Source of the DNA: an uncultured bacterium
GTDB lineage: Bacteria > Verrucomicrobiota > Lentisphaeria > Victivallales > UBA1829
Assembly: GCA_902802585.1 (NCBI GenBank)
Contig: CADCMR010000001.1
Coordinates: 129,223-193,222 of the forward strand
DNA length: 64,000 nucleotides
Direction of reading: 5' to 3'
Shown: positions 9,317-16,981 of the stretch, one piece after another
Position numbering within the stretch: the stretch's first letter is position 1
Layout of the letters: every line of letters begins with the position of its first letter
Notes under the pieces: model-generated
Databases searched by the model: none
What the model was told of the DNA's origin: nothing
What the model saw: the letters and a program-made list of their open reading frames with translations, nothing else
Position numbers and translations under genes: made by a program

Positions 9317-11073
9317 GGAATTGGTTCCTCCTCGGTCGCGGATTCGCCGGTTACACCGGATTCAGAGGTCACGCCGGATTCGGCGGGGGCGGCGTCCTGA
9401 CGCTTTTTTTCAAGTTCGCGAATCATTTTTTCGCGTTCGGTCTGGGATTCCGGTGCGAGCGGTCCGATGTCGGTGCTGTAGACGTTGATCGCACCGTCGA
9501 GATTTCCTTCTTTCAGGAGCTGGTCGGCTTTTTCGTTCAGGTTTCCCATGAGGTTCGCGACGGCCGCGTCGGACGCCTTCTTAAGATCGGCTATGATATT
9601 GAGCGCTTCAAGCTCGTACTCCCCGGAAGATGTGAATGTGTCCAGGTCCTCGATTGCTTTCCTGAATCCGAACCCGTTTTCCATGGCCTGCGCCGCCGCC
9701 TTCTTCGCTTCCTCGAACAGCCCGGACGCCTGCGTGTCGATGTCCTCCCCGGCGATGGTAATCTCCGCTCCGAGCGCCTTTGTGGACGGACGGACGTGCT
9801 GCGGAATCTGTTCCCCGGAGGGCATGGCGAATCCGGGAAGTTCCCGGACCGCGGTTTCCTGTTCCTGCGGCGCGGCGGGCTTCCCCGTCCGTCTTGATGC
9901 GGCGTGTTCCTTCAGGATGAGGGCTCCGGCGCCCGCCAGGATCAGCAGGCAGAGGAGCGCGGCGACGACGGGAAGGAGCCTGGACTGTTTCTCCCCGGCG
10001 GTCCGTCCGGTCAGCGCCGGAGTCCGGACATACGGGACGGCTCCGCGCGTGGTCGAGGGAAGCGGCGCATCCGCGAGGAACGCCTCTAGGTCGGCGAGGA
10101 GTTCTTCCGGGGTTCCGTAGCGGTCGTCGGGGCGTTTCTGGATGCAGCGCATGACGATGTAGTCGAAGTCGATGGGTACGCCGTGCATGTAGGTGCTGGG
10201 GACGAGCGGTTCGACAGAGATGTGCATGTGGCGGAGTTCGGAGCGGGTCTGCGGCTCGAACGGGAGGCGTCCGGTCACGAGCTGGTACATGGTCACGCCG
10301 AGTGAATAGATGTCCGAGCGGATGTCGCAGGATTCGGAGTCGATGTATTGTTCCGGGGACATGTATTCGAGCGTGCCGAAGCTCGTTTTCCGTGCCGATT
10401 TTTCCGGATCGATTTCGTCCAGGACGAGCGCGCTGTTCGCCGCCGCGGCGGCCGTCGAGTCGAGCTTCGCGAGACCGAGGTCCGTGAGCTTGTATTCGCC
10501 GTTCGCGGAGAGCATGATGTTGTCCGGCTTGATGTCCCTGTGCACGATGCCGAGCCCGGAGGTCACGACCAGCGCCCGGCAGATTTCCGCGCCGATCTTC
10601 GCGGTCTCCTTCGCGGAGAAGAATCCATTTTCCAGTATTTTGTCCGCCAGCGTGCCGCCGGGAAGGTACTCCATGACCAGGTACGGGACGCCGTTCGTGT
10701 CCCTGCCCGTCTCGTGGACCTTGACGATGTTCGGGTGGACCGCCTTCGCGTAGGCTTTGATGGCGTGAAGGAACTGGTCGCGGGTCGGCCTGTCCGCGGC
10801 GTATTCCGGGAGGAGCGTCTTGATCGCAACGGGGATGCCGAGGTCGGGATGGATGCCCTCGTAAACGCAGTTCAGCGCGCCGCGCCCGAGGTAGCGCACG
10901 ACGGTGTAGCGTCCGATGGACTCGGGCGGCGGCAGGTCGGGCAGGGAAAACTCCTCCTCGACGGTCGAATCGTCGATCCGGAACGTCGCTTTGCAGGCGC
11001 AGACGGCGAGCCTTCCATGGTCGACATGGGGGATTTCGCTGACTCTCTGGCACTGCGGGCAACGTATCTTCAT
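9313..11073 (-). CDS. Membrane Ser/Thr protein kinase with zinc-ribbon N-terminus
   Basis: A 586-residue PknB-type kinase. It opens with a CPQC...CACK zinc-ribbon-like segment (residues 5-30). The kinase domain runs from about 52 to 330, with the ATP lysine in VAIKTL, catalytic HRDIKPDN near 177, DLG in place of DFG, and SPEQ in place of APE. A single membrane segment lies at about 363-385. The outer part has a coiled-coil character near 440-560 rather than PASTA repeats, so it does not look like a muropeptide sensor. Its position directly after murG, in a unit headed by ftsW, suggests control of wall growth or division (inference). No matching phosphatase gene is in the window. Confidence 0.93.
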   Translation of the reverse strand: MKIRCPQCQRVSEIPHVDHGRLAVCACKATFRIDDSTVEEEFSLPDLPPPESIGRYTVVRYLGRGALNCVYEGIHPDLGIPVAIKTLLPEYAADRPTRDQFLHAIKAYAKAVHPNIVKVHETGRDTNGVPYLVMEYLPGGTLADKILENGFFSAKETAKIGAEICRALVVTSGLGIVHRDIKPDNIMLSANGEYKLTDLGLAKLDSTAAAAANSALVLDEIDPEKSARKTSFGTLEYMSPEQYIDSESCDIRSDIYSLGVTMYQLVTGRLPFEPQTRSELRHMHISVEPLVPSTYMHGVPIDFDYIVMRCIQKRPDDRYGTPEELLADLEAFLADAPLPSTTRGAVPYVRTPALTGRTAGEKQSRLLPVVAALLCLLILAGAGALILKEHAASRRTGKPAAPQEQETAVRELPGFAMPSGEQIPQHVRPSTKALGAEITIAGEDIDTQASGLFEEAKKAAAQAMENGFGFRKAIEDLDTFTSSGEYELEALNIIADLKKASDAAVANLMGNLNEKADQLLKEGNLDGAINVYSTDIGPLAPESQTEREKMIRELEKKRQDAAPAESGVTSESGVTGESATEEEPIP

Positions 11074-11098
11074 GGCGGATCTGCGGCTGTGTCCGGTC

Positions 11099-12238
11099 CT
11101 ATGCCCCGGAACGGGCGGACTTCAGGGAATTGTCGATGAATGCGAGGACGTTGGCGGCGGCCTGCGGCTGCGCCATCGCGAGCGCTCCTTTGCCCGCCTC
11201 GCGGAATTTCTCCGGATCGTCCAGAAACTCGGCGAGGATGCTGCGGAACACGGACGGGGAGCATTCGGCGTTCGGGACGATCCGGGCGGCCCCGGTCCGC
11301 GCCAGCAGGCGCGCGTTGTCATCCTGGTGCCCTTCGGCGGCATACGGGTACGGGACCAGCACGGCGTAGCGGCCGAAGATGGCGAGTTCTGAGACGGTGC
11401 TGCCGCCCGCCCGGCACACCACGAGGTCCGCCGCCATGTAGAGGTTCTGCATGTCCGAGGCGGATTCGAGCGTGAGCGCGTTGACGCCGCAGGCGGAATA
11501 CTTGTCGTGGATGGCGTCGTACTTCCCGGGGCCGGACAGGTGGATGACCTGGAGTGACTTTGCGCCGGGATGGTCGATCGGGATCGTGAAATTCTCGTTG
11601 ATCGCCGCCGCGCCCAGCGAGCCGCCGAACACCAGGACGACCGGGCGGTCTGGCGAGAACGAGGCACCGCGCGTGGCGTTGATGCGCGCGACCGCCTCGA
11701 CCTTGGAGACGGGGACGTCCTCCAGCAGCGCCTTGCGGAGCGGAAGCCCGGTCACTGCGGAGGGGCAGTGCAGGGCGTCCGCGTTGACCGCGGGGAAGGA
11801 GAGGGCGATGCCGGACGCGATGCGGCTGAAGAAACGGTTGGACTTGCCGATGCGGGCGTTGCCGTCGTGCAGGAAGAGCGGGACGCCGGTCCGCCAGGCG
11901 GCGACGGAGGCGGGGATGGAGGGAAATGCGCCCATGGAGAGGACGGCGTCCGGCTTGAACTCGCGGAAGATGGCTTTCGCCTCGCGGACGCCGCGCATCT
12001 GCTGCGACAGGAACCGCATTGCCCCGGACGGGCTTTTGGACAGCGGGGCGCAGGAGACGCGCCGGAACTCGATGCCGTTCTTCGCGGCGGTCTTCGACTG
12101 TTCCTCGAAATGCTTGCCTCCGAGGATGAGCAGGGGCTTGCCTCCCGCGTCGCGGAATGCGCATGCCGTGCTCAATCCGGGATTGAAGTGGCCGCCCGTG
12201 CCGCCGCAGCTGATGATAAGTCGGTTCAGTTCCTGCAT
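11099..12238 (-). CDS. murG: UDP-GlcNAc:lipid I N-acetylglucosaminyltransferase MurG
   Basis: MurG makes lipid II from lipid I on the inner face of the cytoplasmic membrane, the last cytoplasmic step of peptidoglycan synthesis. The 379-residue protein has the N-terminal glycine-rich GGTGGHFNPGL motif and a GGSLGAAAIN motif near the middle. A C-terminal UDP-GlcNAc site reads CRAGGSTVSELA, followed by EGHQDDNA. I chose the ATG at 12238 because a GAAGGGAC ribosome site precedes it and the frame upstream merely overlaps ftsW. It starts 11 bases after ftsW, a remnant of the classical division and cell-wall cluster order. Confidence 0.96.
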   Translation of the reverse strand: MQELNRLIISCGGTGGHFNPGLSTACAFRDAGGKPLLILGGKHFEEQSKTAAKNGIEFRRVSCAPLSKSPSGAMRFLSQQMRGVREAKAIFREFKPDAVLSMGAFPSIPASVAAWRTGVPLFLHDGNARIGKSNRFFSRIASGIALSFPAVNADALHCPSAVTGLPLRKALLEDVPVSKVEAVARINATRGASFSPDRPVVLVFGGSLGAAAINENFTIPIDHPGAKSLQVIHLSGPGKYDAIHDKYSACGVNALTLESASDMQNLYMAADLVVCRAGGSTVSELAIFGRYAVLVPYPYAAEGHQDDNARLLARTGAARIVPNAECSPSVFRSILAEFLDDPEKFREAGKGALAMAQPQAAANVLAFIDNSLKSARSGA

Positions 12239-12249
12239 GGTTTGTCCCT

Positions 12250-13476
12250 TCAGAATGGTTGCTGTGCGCCGTCCGTCGCGGACGGACGGTTGAAATGGAG
12301 CCGTTTCGCGGCCCACGCGAGCAGTTTGTCCGGGTAGTCCGGGACCGCGGAGTCGATCGCCACGCTGGCGACGCACGCCGAGGCGATGAGGCAGGCGAGC
12401 AGATTGCTGCCGCCGTAGCTGATCATGGGCGCGGGCATGCCCTTGGTCGGGAATGCCGCCGAGATGACGCCGATGTTGATCAGCGCCTGCATGCCGATGA
12501 AAATGCTCATGCCGAACGCAATCAGCATCCCCTGACGGGTGCGCGCCTTTACGCTGATGCGAAGCCCGACGAGCACGAGAATCAGGTACGCCACGATCAC
12601 GGTCAGGAGCGTGATGAAACCGAGCTCCTCGCCCACGATGGACAGGATGAAGTCGGTGTGGTTTTCCGGGAGGTACAGCAATTTCAGACGGCTTTCCGTG
12701 AAGCCGACCCCGGTCCAGCCGCCCGATCCGAGCGCCAGCAGGGAGTTCCACAGCTGGTAGCCGGACGTCATCCTGTACGATTCGGCGTCCATGAACACCG
12801 TGAGGCGGCTCCAGCGCATCGCGTCGAATCTCTGGATGATGAGGATCGCCGTCGGCGGCAGGATCAGTGCGAACGGCAGGATGTACCGCAGGCGCATCCC
12901 CGCCACGAAGAGCATCAGCAGATACAGCGAGCCGAGCAGGACGGTCGTGCCCAGGTCTTCGCCCGCCAGGACCAGAACAATGGTCGGTCCGACCCAGATC
13001 CCGCTCGGGACCATGACTTTCCAGAACGGCTCGCTTTCCAGGGCGCGCGTGCGCGACGAAAGGAACTTCGCAAGAAAGAGCGTGATGACAACCTTGCCCA
13101 GCTCGGACGGCTGAAGCGTGAACCCTGCGAACTGGATCCAGCGGCGCGCGCCGTTGATCGGCTTGCAGAAAAGCGCCCAGATCAGCAGCATGTCCAGCAG
13201 GAGGAGCATGAGCGGACTCCAGTCGGAAAGGCGTTTGCTGCCGACCATGATCGTACCCGCGCCCGCGAAGAGCCCGATAATCATCCATACCAGCTGCTTG
13301 GTGAAGTATGCGCTGCCCTGCGTGACGAACGAGGTGGAATACAGCATGATGAGGCCGAAAAGCGTGATCATGAACGCGAAAAGGATAAAAACGACCAGCT
13401 CGGGCAGGGCCGGCTTTTTCGGCGGCTCGATGGGCTGGATATCGGGCTGGGGCTTGATGGGCTGACGGGTTTTCAT
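12250..13476 (-). CDS. ftsW: Lipid II polymerase of the SEDS family, FtsW
   Basis: A multi-pass (about ten segments) SEDS glycosyltransferase that polymerises lipid II at the septum with a class B PBP. The 408-residue protein shows the family blocks ILYST-like near 45, NGARRWI near 107, QPSE near 122, the GxVGFTESR-like loop near 238, LPENHTDFI near 250 and the C-terminal MISYGGSN near 355. FtsW is preferred over RodA because murG follows directly and the rod genes mreC, mreD and mrdA lie elsewhere (46-49 kb) without a RodA. The N-terminus is proline- and lysine-rich. It is the first gene of the eight-gene minus-strand unit; no clean promoter could be read upstream. Confidence 0.92.
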   Translation of the reverse strand: MKTRQPIKPQPDIQPIEPPKKPALPELVVFILFAFMITLFGLIMLYSTSFVTQGSAYFTKQLVWMIIGLFAGAGTIMVGSKRLSDWSPLMLLLLDMLLIWALFCKPINGARRWIQFAGFTLQPSELGKVVITLFLAKFLSSRTRALESEPFWKVMVPSGIWVGPTIVLVLAGEDLGTTVLLGSLYLLMLFVAGMRLRYILPFALILPPTAILIIQRFDAMRWSRLTVFMDAESYRMTSGYQLWNSLLALGSGGWTGVGFTESRLKLLYLPENHTDFILSIVGEELGFITLLTVIVAYLILVLVGLRISVKARTRQGMLIAFGMSIFIGMQALINIGVISAAFPTKGMPAPMISYGGSNLLACLIASACVASVAIDSAVPDYPDKLLAWAAKRLHFNRPSATDGAQQPF

Positions 13477-13565
13477 GGGTACTTCTATATACTGCGCGTG
13501 AGTGGTCCGGAAAAAACTGAATAAGATAACCTAATCCATTTTTGCCGCAGTACAACCCGAAAACC

Positions 13566-13586
13566 GACTTTTTTTATAAAAAAGTC
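13566..13586. repeat. AT-rich palindrome between divergent genes
   Basis: A near-perfect palindrome of 21 bases: GACTTTTTT, a short centre, then AAAAAAGTC. It sits in the 245-base space between ftsW (minus) and the small lipoprotein gene (plus). It could be a protein-binding site controlling either side, or a short hairpin in a leader. The rest of this space is AT-rich with no gene. Confidence 0.5.
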
Positions 13587-13721
13587 CGAAAAAACATCCC
13601 CCGACGTGTTTTCCGTTTGAAATCCGGCGCTTGAAAGGGCATATTATAACCCGGTCCTCTGCGATTCTTTCCATGCTGAAACGGAGGCTCATTTCCAAGT
13701 ATCCGACACCCCTGTCTGCCT

Positions 13722-14381
13722 ATGAAATCGAACGTCCTTCTCTCCATTCTCTGCCTGATGCTCTGCTTCGGAGCCGTGTCCTGCCGTTCCGCCGCGGAGG
13801 CTGACGCGGAAAATTCCGTCGCCTCGGAGGTCATGGAGATTGAGGACTGCGTCCTGGATGCGCTGTGCGTGCTGGTGACGCCGGATACTTTGGACACGCT
13901 ACCGGAAGCGGTCCGGGACGTGGCGGAAAGGCACGTCGGCAAACCGGGCGTCGTCGTGGTCGCGTCGAGCCTGCGGCCGCGTTATTTCCGGCTGATCCGC
14001 CAAAACGGACGCCTTCTGCTCGGGAGCGTGGAGATCAAGTCCGCGCAGAAGATCGTGTATCTGAGCGTGATTACCGGTCTTGATGAGGCGGATGCCATCC
14101 GGGGCGTCTCGGTCGAGAATCCCGATTCGCCCGAACCGTGGACTCTGGGCGTCTTCATGAAACGTTATCCGGAACTATCCGTTCGCATCGGCGAACTGCC
14201 GCCCGGCGACGATCGCCTTGATTCTCTCCGCGCCGCCTCACGCGAACTCCTGAGCCGCGGATCGACGCGCGCCATGCTGGAACGCCACGCGCGGACGAAA
14301 GATCCCGCTTCGCTGGACGCTGCGGTTCGGGCGGAACAGGAGCAGATCGGCGTAATCGAGGAGATTCTGAGTTCGAAATAA
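13722..14381 (+). CDS. Small lipoprotein, unknown function
   Basis: A 219-residue protein with a lipoprotein signal. The hydrophobic stretch LLSILCLMLCFG ends in AVSC, with the lipidated Cys at residue 21. The mature part is alpha/beta in character, with a central segment near residues 85-115 (YFRLIRQNGRLLLGSVEIKS) and a helical, charged C-terminal third. I recognise no family; a distant resemblance to small periplasmic ligand-binding domains is too weak to name. No clear Shine-Dalgarno sequence precedes the ATG; a possible -10 (TATTAT) lies at 13642. It is a single-gene unit ending at a shared terminator. Confidence 0.75.
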   Translation: MKSNVLLSILCLMLCFGAVSCRSAAEADAENSVASEVMEIEDCVLDALCVLVTPDTLDTLPEAVRDVAERHVGKPGVVVVASSLRPRYFRLIRQNGRLLLGSVEIKSAQKIVYLSVITGLDEADAIRGVSVENPDSPEPWTLGVFMKRYPELSVRIGELPPGDDRLDSLRAASRELLSRGSTRAMLERHARTKDPASLDAAVRAEQEQIGVIEEILSSK

Positions 14382-14403
14382 AACCCGTTTGAAGGTACAA
14401 AAA

Positions 14404-14440
14404 AACGCACGGCTGTCTGATGAAATGACAACTGTGCGTT
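14404..14440. terminator. Bidirectional intrinsic terminator
   Basis: The arms AACGCAC and GTGCGTT enclose an imperfect inner stem (TGTC/GACA). A seven-A tract precedes the left arm and TTTTT follows shortly after the right arm, so the hairpin can end transcription of the lipoprotein gene on plus and of the phage-like cassette on minus. Confidence 0.8.
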
Positions 14441-14466
14441 AGTGTTTTTGAGGTGGGAATCGGTGC

Positions 14467-14886
14467 TCAGGACGACGGGGACATTGCTGCGACGGTCAGG
14501 CACGCGGCTGCGCGTCCGTCCGGACAATCCAGCAGGCGGAACGAATCCGGAAGGAACACGACGTCGCCGGAGGACAGTCCGTCCGCCGGAAAGAGCGCCT
14601 GCAATGCGTCGAAGCGTCCGAGCGCGGCGGCGGTCCGGGCGTCGTTTGTCCCCGCCAGCACGTCGATCAGGATCAAGTGGAACTGCTGGCGGCGCGTGAG
14701 CGTGCTGTCTTTGTAAGCTCCGTCGCCCGCGAGGATGAGCACGCAGGGCGGCCGGAGTCCGGCGGGCAGGGATTTCGCCAGGACCGCCGTTTCGGGCGTT
14801 CCGGCGGTCACGAATCCGACTGCCGGGAACGAGGTGGAAACGAGGTTTTTCAGCGCGTTTGCGACGGTGAGCGTGGCTGAGGTCAT
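14467..14886 (-). CDS. Small phage-like protein, possibly Gp37/DUF1834-type
   Basis: A 139-residue protein starting MTSATLTVANALK. Its ATG overlaps the end of the portal-like gene by four bases, so it is translationally coupled to it. The layout is a short helical start, a strand with PPCVLILAGDGAY, then RRQQFHLILIDVL followed by a helix and a final strand. This resembles the small minor tail/completion proteins of Mu-like phages (Gp37, DUF1834), but the match is by general shape and context only. It is the last gene of the cassette, ending 26 bases before the shared terminator. A longer frame upstream is only a shadow of the portal gene. Confidence 0.5.
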   Translation of the reverse strand: MTSATLTVANALKNLVSTSFPAVGFVTAGTPETAVLAKSLPAGLRPPCVLILAGDGAYKDSTLTRRQQFHLILIDVLAGTNDARTAAALGRFDALQALFPADGLSSGDVVFLPDSFRLLDCPDGRAAACLTVAAMSPSS

Positions 14887-16115
14887 GGGTGTGCCTCCGG
14901 GGCTGCTTCGGCGCGTTTCAGCGAAATCCCGAACCGCGCGGAAATCTCCTCGGGGTCGGCGTCGAGTCCGGCGCGGTGAAGCGTCTCGACAATGCCCGCG
15001 AAGACGGCGCGGTCCTCCTGCGCGGAGTTTCGGAACCGGAGGAGCGGAACCGCCGCCGCGTCGCCGAAATTGAACTTGGTCCACGGTACTGCGAGCTGGG
15101 AGCGGACGGTCGATTCGATCGCGCGGGCGTCGGCTTCCAGCAGGTCGCCGCGCACGCGCGACTGTGCGTCGCCTCCGGAGAGCCCGGAGGATTCGGACGA
15201 GCTGGCGAGCTGGCCGAGGATGACTTTCGTGATCGCCCTCGAGGTGTATTCCAGGAGCTTGAAATAGACGTCGCCGCCGGAGTTCGATGCCTGCAGGAGT
15301 TCCAGTTCGGTCGATTTCGTGAACACGCCGCCGCCGTTCGGTCCGAAGCTCCGAATCAGATTCCGCATCACGCCGCGTTCGTTCTCCCACGCGCTGCGGT
15401 CGACCTTCGCCACCACGAACGGCATTCCGTAGCGCTCGACGAACGACACGAGGTCCTTCACAGGGTAGTTCTGGAACACATGCAGCCAGATCAGCGTCCG
15501 GATGAGCCCGGCGCGCGCCGGATCGCCGATGCCGCCGTGCGTATGGACGATGAACTTCGCCGGGGGCAGGGGGACGCCCGTGTGATTGTCGTCCGTCACG
15601 AGCAGAGGCGTTTCCGAGCCGCGGAACGTGAAATGCCAGGCTCCCACGGGGCGGAATCCCGCCAGCGACCCGCCCGCGCCCCAGACGATCTCGGCGGCGG
15701 AGAGCGGCGCGATCACGGCGTCCATCAGGTGTCCGGCGAGTTCGTGGAACGAGCTCAGCCCCGGTTCGCCGCCGGATTCCTTCAGCGCGGTTTCAAACGC
15801 CTCTGCGGCGTCTTTCGAGGCGGGGCGGGCGTCGCCGGGTTCGACGCCCCAGTCGAGTCCGGTCAGAGCGCTTTTCCGCACCTGCATCGCCAGGATGACT
15901 TCCCAGTTGCGTTCCTGGATCTCGCGGGCTGCGACGGCGAGTTCCGCGATGTCGCCTTCGTTCGCGGCCTCCAGGATGCGCGAGACGTTCACAGGCGTGT
16001 ATTCGGAGGTCTGGAGCCAGCGGGCGCGGTCGCCGGGGGCTGCGGCGATCCAGCTGCCCGGTGCGGGCATGCCGCCGTTTCGTGCGGTGCTCCGTTCGGA
16101 ATGGTTCAGTTTCAT
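14883..16115 (-). CDS. Mu-like phage portal protein (DUF935, Gp29 family)
   Basis: A 410-residue protein of the Mu Gp29/DUF935 portal family. Portals form the ring at one capsid vertex through which DNA is packaged. Supporting features are the early helical region with a conserved SALTGLDWGVEP segment near 85, the central SFVERYGMPFVVAKV near 220, and KVILGQLASSSES near 285. The length is somewhat under the roughly 500 residues usual for the family. It lies 39 bases after the Gp27-like gene and overlaps the next gene by four bases. The terminase that separates these genes in Mu is absent here, so this is either a prophage remnant or a retained cassette. Confidence 0.75.
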   Translation of the reverse strand: MKLNHSERSTARNGGMPAPGSWIAAAPGDRARWLQTSEYTPVNVSRILEAANEGDIAELAVAAREIQERNWEVILAMQVRKSALTGLDWGVEPGDARPASKDAAEAFETALKESGGEPGLSSFHELAGHLMDAVIAPLSAAEIVWGAGGSLAGFRPVGAWHFTFRGSETPLLVTDDNHTGVPLPPAKFIVHTHGGIGDPARAGLIRTLIWLHVFQNYPVKDLVSFVERYGMPFVVAKVDRSAWENERGVMRNLIRSFGPNGGGVFTKSTELELLQASNSGGDVYFKLLEYTSRAITKVILGQLASSSESSGLSGGDAQSRVRGDLLEADARAIESTVRSQLAVPWTKFNFGDAAAVPLLRFRNSAQEDRAVFAGIVETLHRAGLDADPEEISARFGISLKRAEAAPEAHP

Positions 16116-16154
16116 GGTCGTGTTCCTTCTTGTTTTGAGGTTTGAGTATGTTTG

Positions 16155-16775
16155 TTACGGTTTGATGCCGAGGATCGAGGACAGCCGGTCGGCGATCTCG
16201 GTCCCGTCCACGCGGGACCATTCGTCCCGGCGGCGGTCGAGCAGTTCGTTATACTGCATCCGGGCGCGTTCCAGCGCCTCGCGAAGGCGGACGTTTTCCT
16301 CGGACAGCGCGGCGACGCGTTTGCGCAGAACGGTGTTCTGTCCGTCCGAGACGGATTTCGACAGCGTGACCGCCGATCGGACGAGGCGTTCGATGGTCTT
16401 CGGGTCGTCGGTCGTGGCGTCGGTGCATTCGCGGACGAGCTTCAACAGGTCGATCTTGAGTTCCTCCGCGATGGCGCTCGTCGCCTCGCAGTCGCGGAGC
16501 AGCGCCGCGGACAGCCGGACTTCCTCGTATGCCCGGTGCACCTTCTCCCGTTCTTCCGCGATGGTCTTGAATTCGCGCGTGGTCTTGAACCGCGTGACTG
16601 CCGCCGCCGTCAGGTTCAGCCCGAGCGCGTTTAGTGTTCCCGCCACCTCGGGGTTCGCGAGCACGGCCTGGCTGGTCGCGCCTTCCAGGAGCAGGCATGC
16701 GATCCGGTACCGGAGCCGGAACGGGAGGCGTCCGAACTGGGAAGGCGGTTTCGTTTTCTTCTGTTTCTGGGGCAA
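16155..16775 (-). CDS. Mu Gp27-like (DUF3486-type) phage protein
   Basis: A 206-residue, largely helical protein. It begins with a short basic stretch and GRLPFRLRYRIACLLLEG, followed by a helix-turn-helix-like segment (TLNALGLNLTAAAVTRFKTT) and long charged helices near 75-190. This layout and its place directly before a Gp29-like portal match the DUF3486 (Mu Gp27) family, thought to act in DNA packaging. The start appears to be TTG, because a GGAGGG ribosome site lies about ten bases upstream and no ATG is available. It is the first gene of the cassette. The assignment is moderate, since the family is poorly conserved. Confidence 0.55.
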   Translation of the reverse strand: MPQKQKKTKPPSQFGRLPFRLRYRIACLLLEGATSQAVLANPEVAGTLNALGLNLTAAAVTRFKTTREFKTIAEEREKVHRAYEEVRLSAALLRDCEATSAIAEELKIDLLKLVRECTDATTDDPKTIERLVRSAVTLSKSVSDGQNTVLRKRVAALSEENVRLREALERARMQYNELLDRRRDEWSRVDGTEIADRLSSILGIKP

Positions 16776-16791
16776 GCCTATGGTCCCTCCT

Positions 16792-16816
16792 TTTTTTGAG
16801 CTGATCTCTCAAAAAA
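16792..16816 (-). promoter_or_regulatory. Nine-base inverted repeat in the phage-cassette leader
   Basis: The perfect arms TTTTTTGAG and CTCAAAAAA, with a seven-base loop, lie immediately before the GGAGGG ribosome site of the Gp27-like gene. As RNA it would form a hairpin next to the ribosome site; as DNA it could be an operator. Confidence 0.5.
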
Positions 16817-16917
16817 GCTTCCGAACAGGGAAAAACGGACGCAAAGGCTTTGTAAGATCAAAACAATCAGAAGATTATGGTTGACAGGCGCGGCTCCGCA
16901 TTCCAAGGGCTGCGGAC

Positions 16918-16951
16918 AAAAAAACCGGGCAGACCTTTGCGGTCTGTCCGG
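16918..16951 (-). terminator. Intrinsic terminator of the secreted-protein gene
   Basis: On the minus strand an 11-base-pair stem (CCGGACAGACC / GGTCTGCCCGG, one G-T pair) is followed by seven T. It ends the 648-residue protein gene and separates it from the phage-like cassette. Confidence 0.93.
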
Positions 16952-16981
16952 ATGGTGTTTCCGCCGGAATCTGCGAAGGAA

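Noticed and set aside
12239-13555. Open frame extending murG upstream by about 440 codons
   Set aside because: It is the out-of-frame shadow of ftsW; the true murG starts at 12238 with a good ribosome site.
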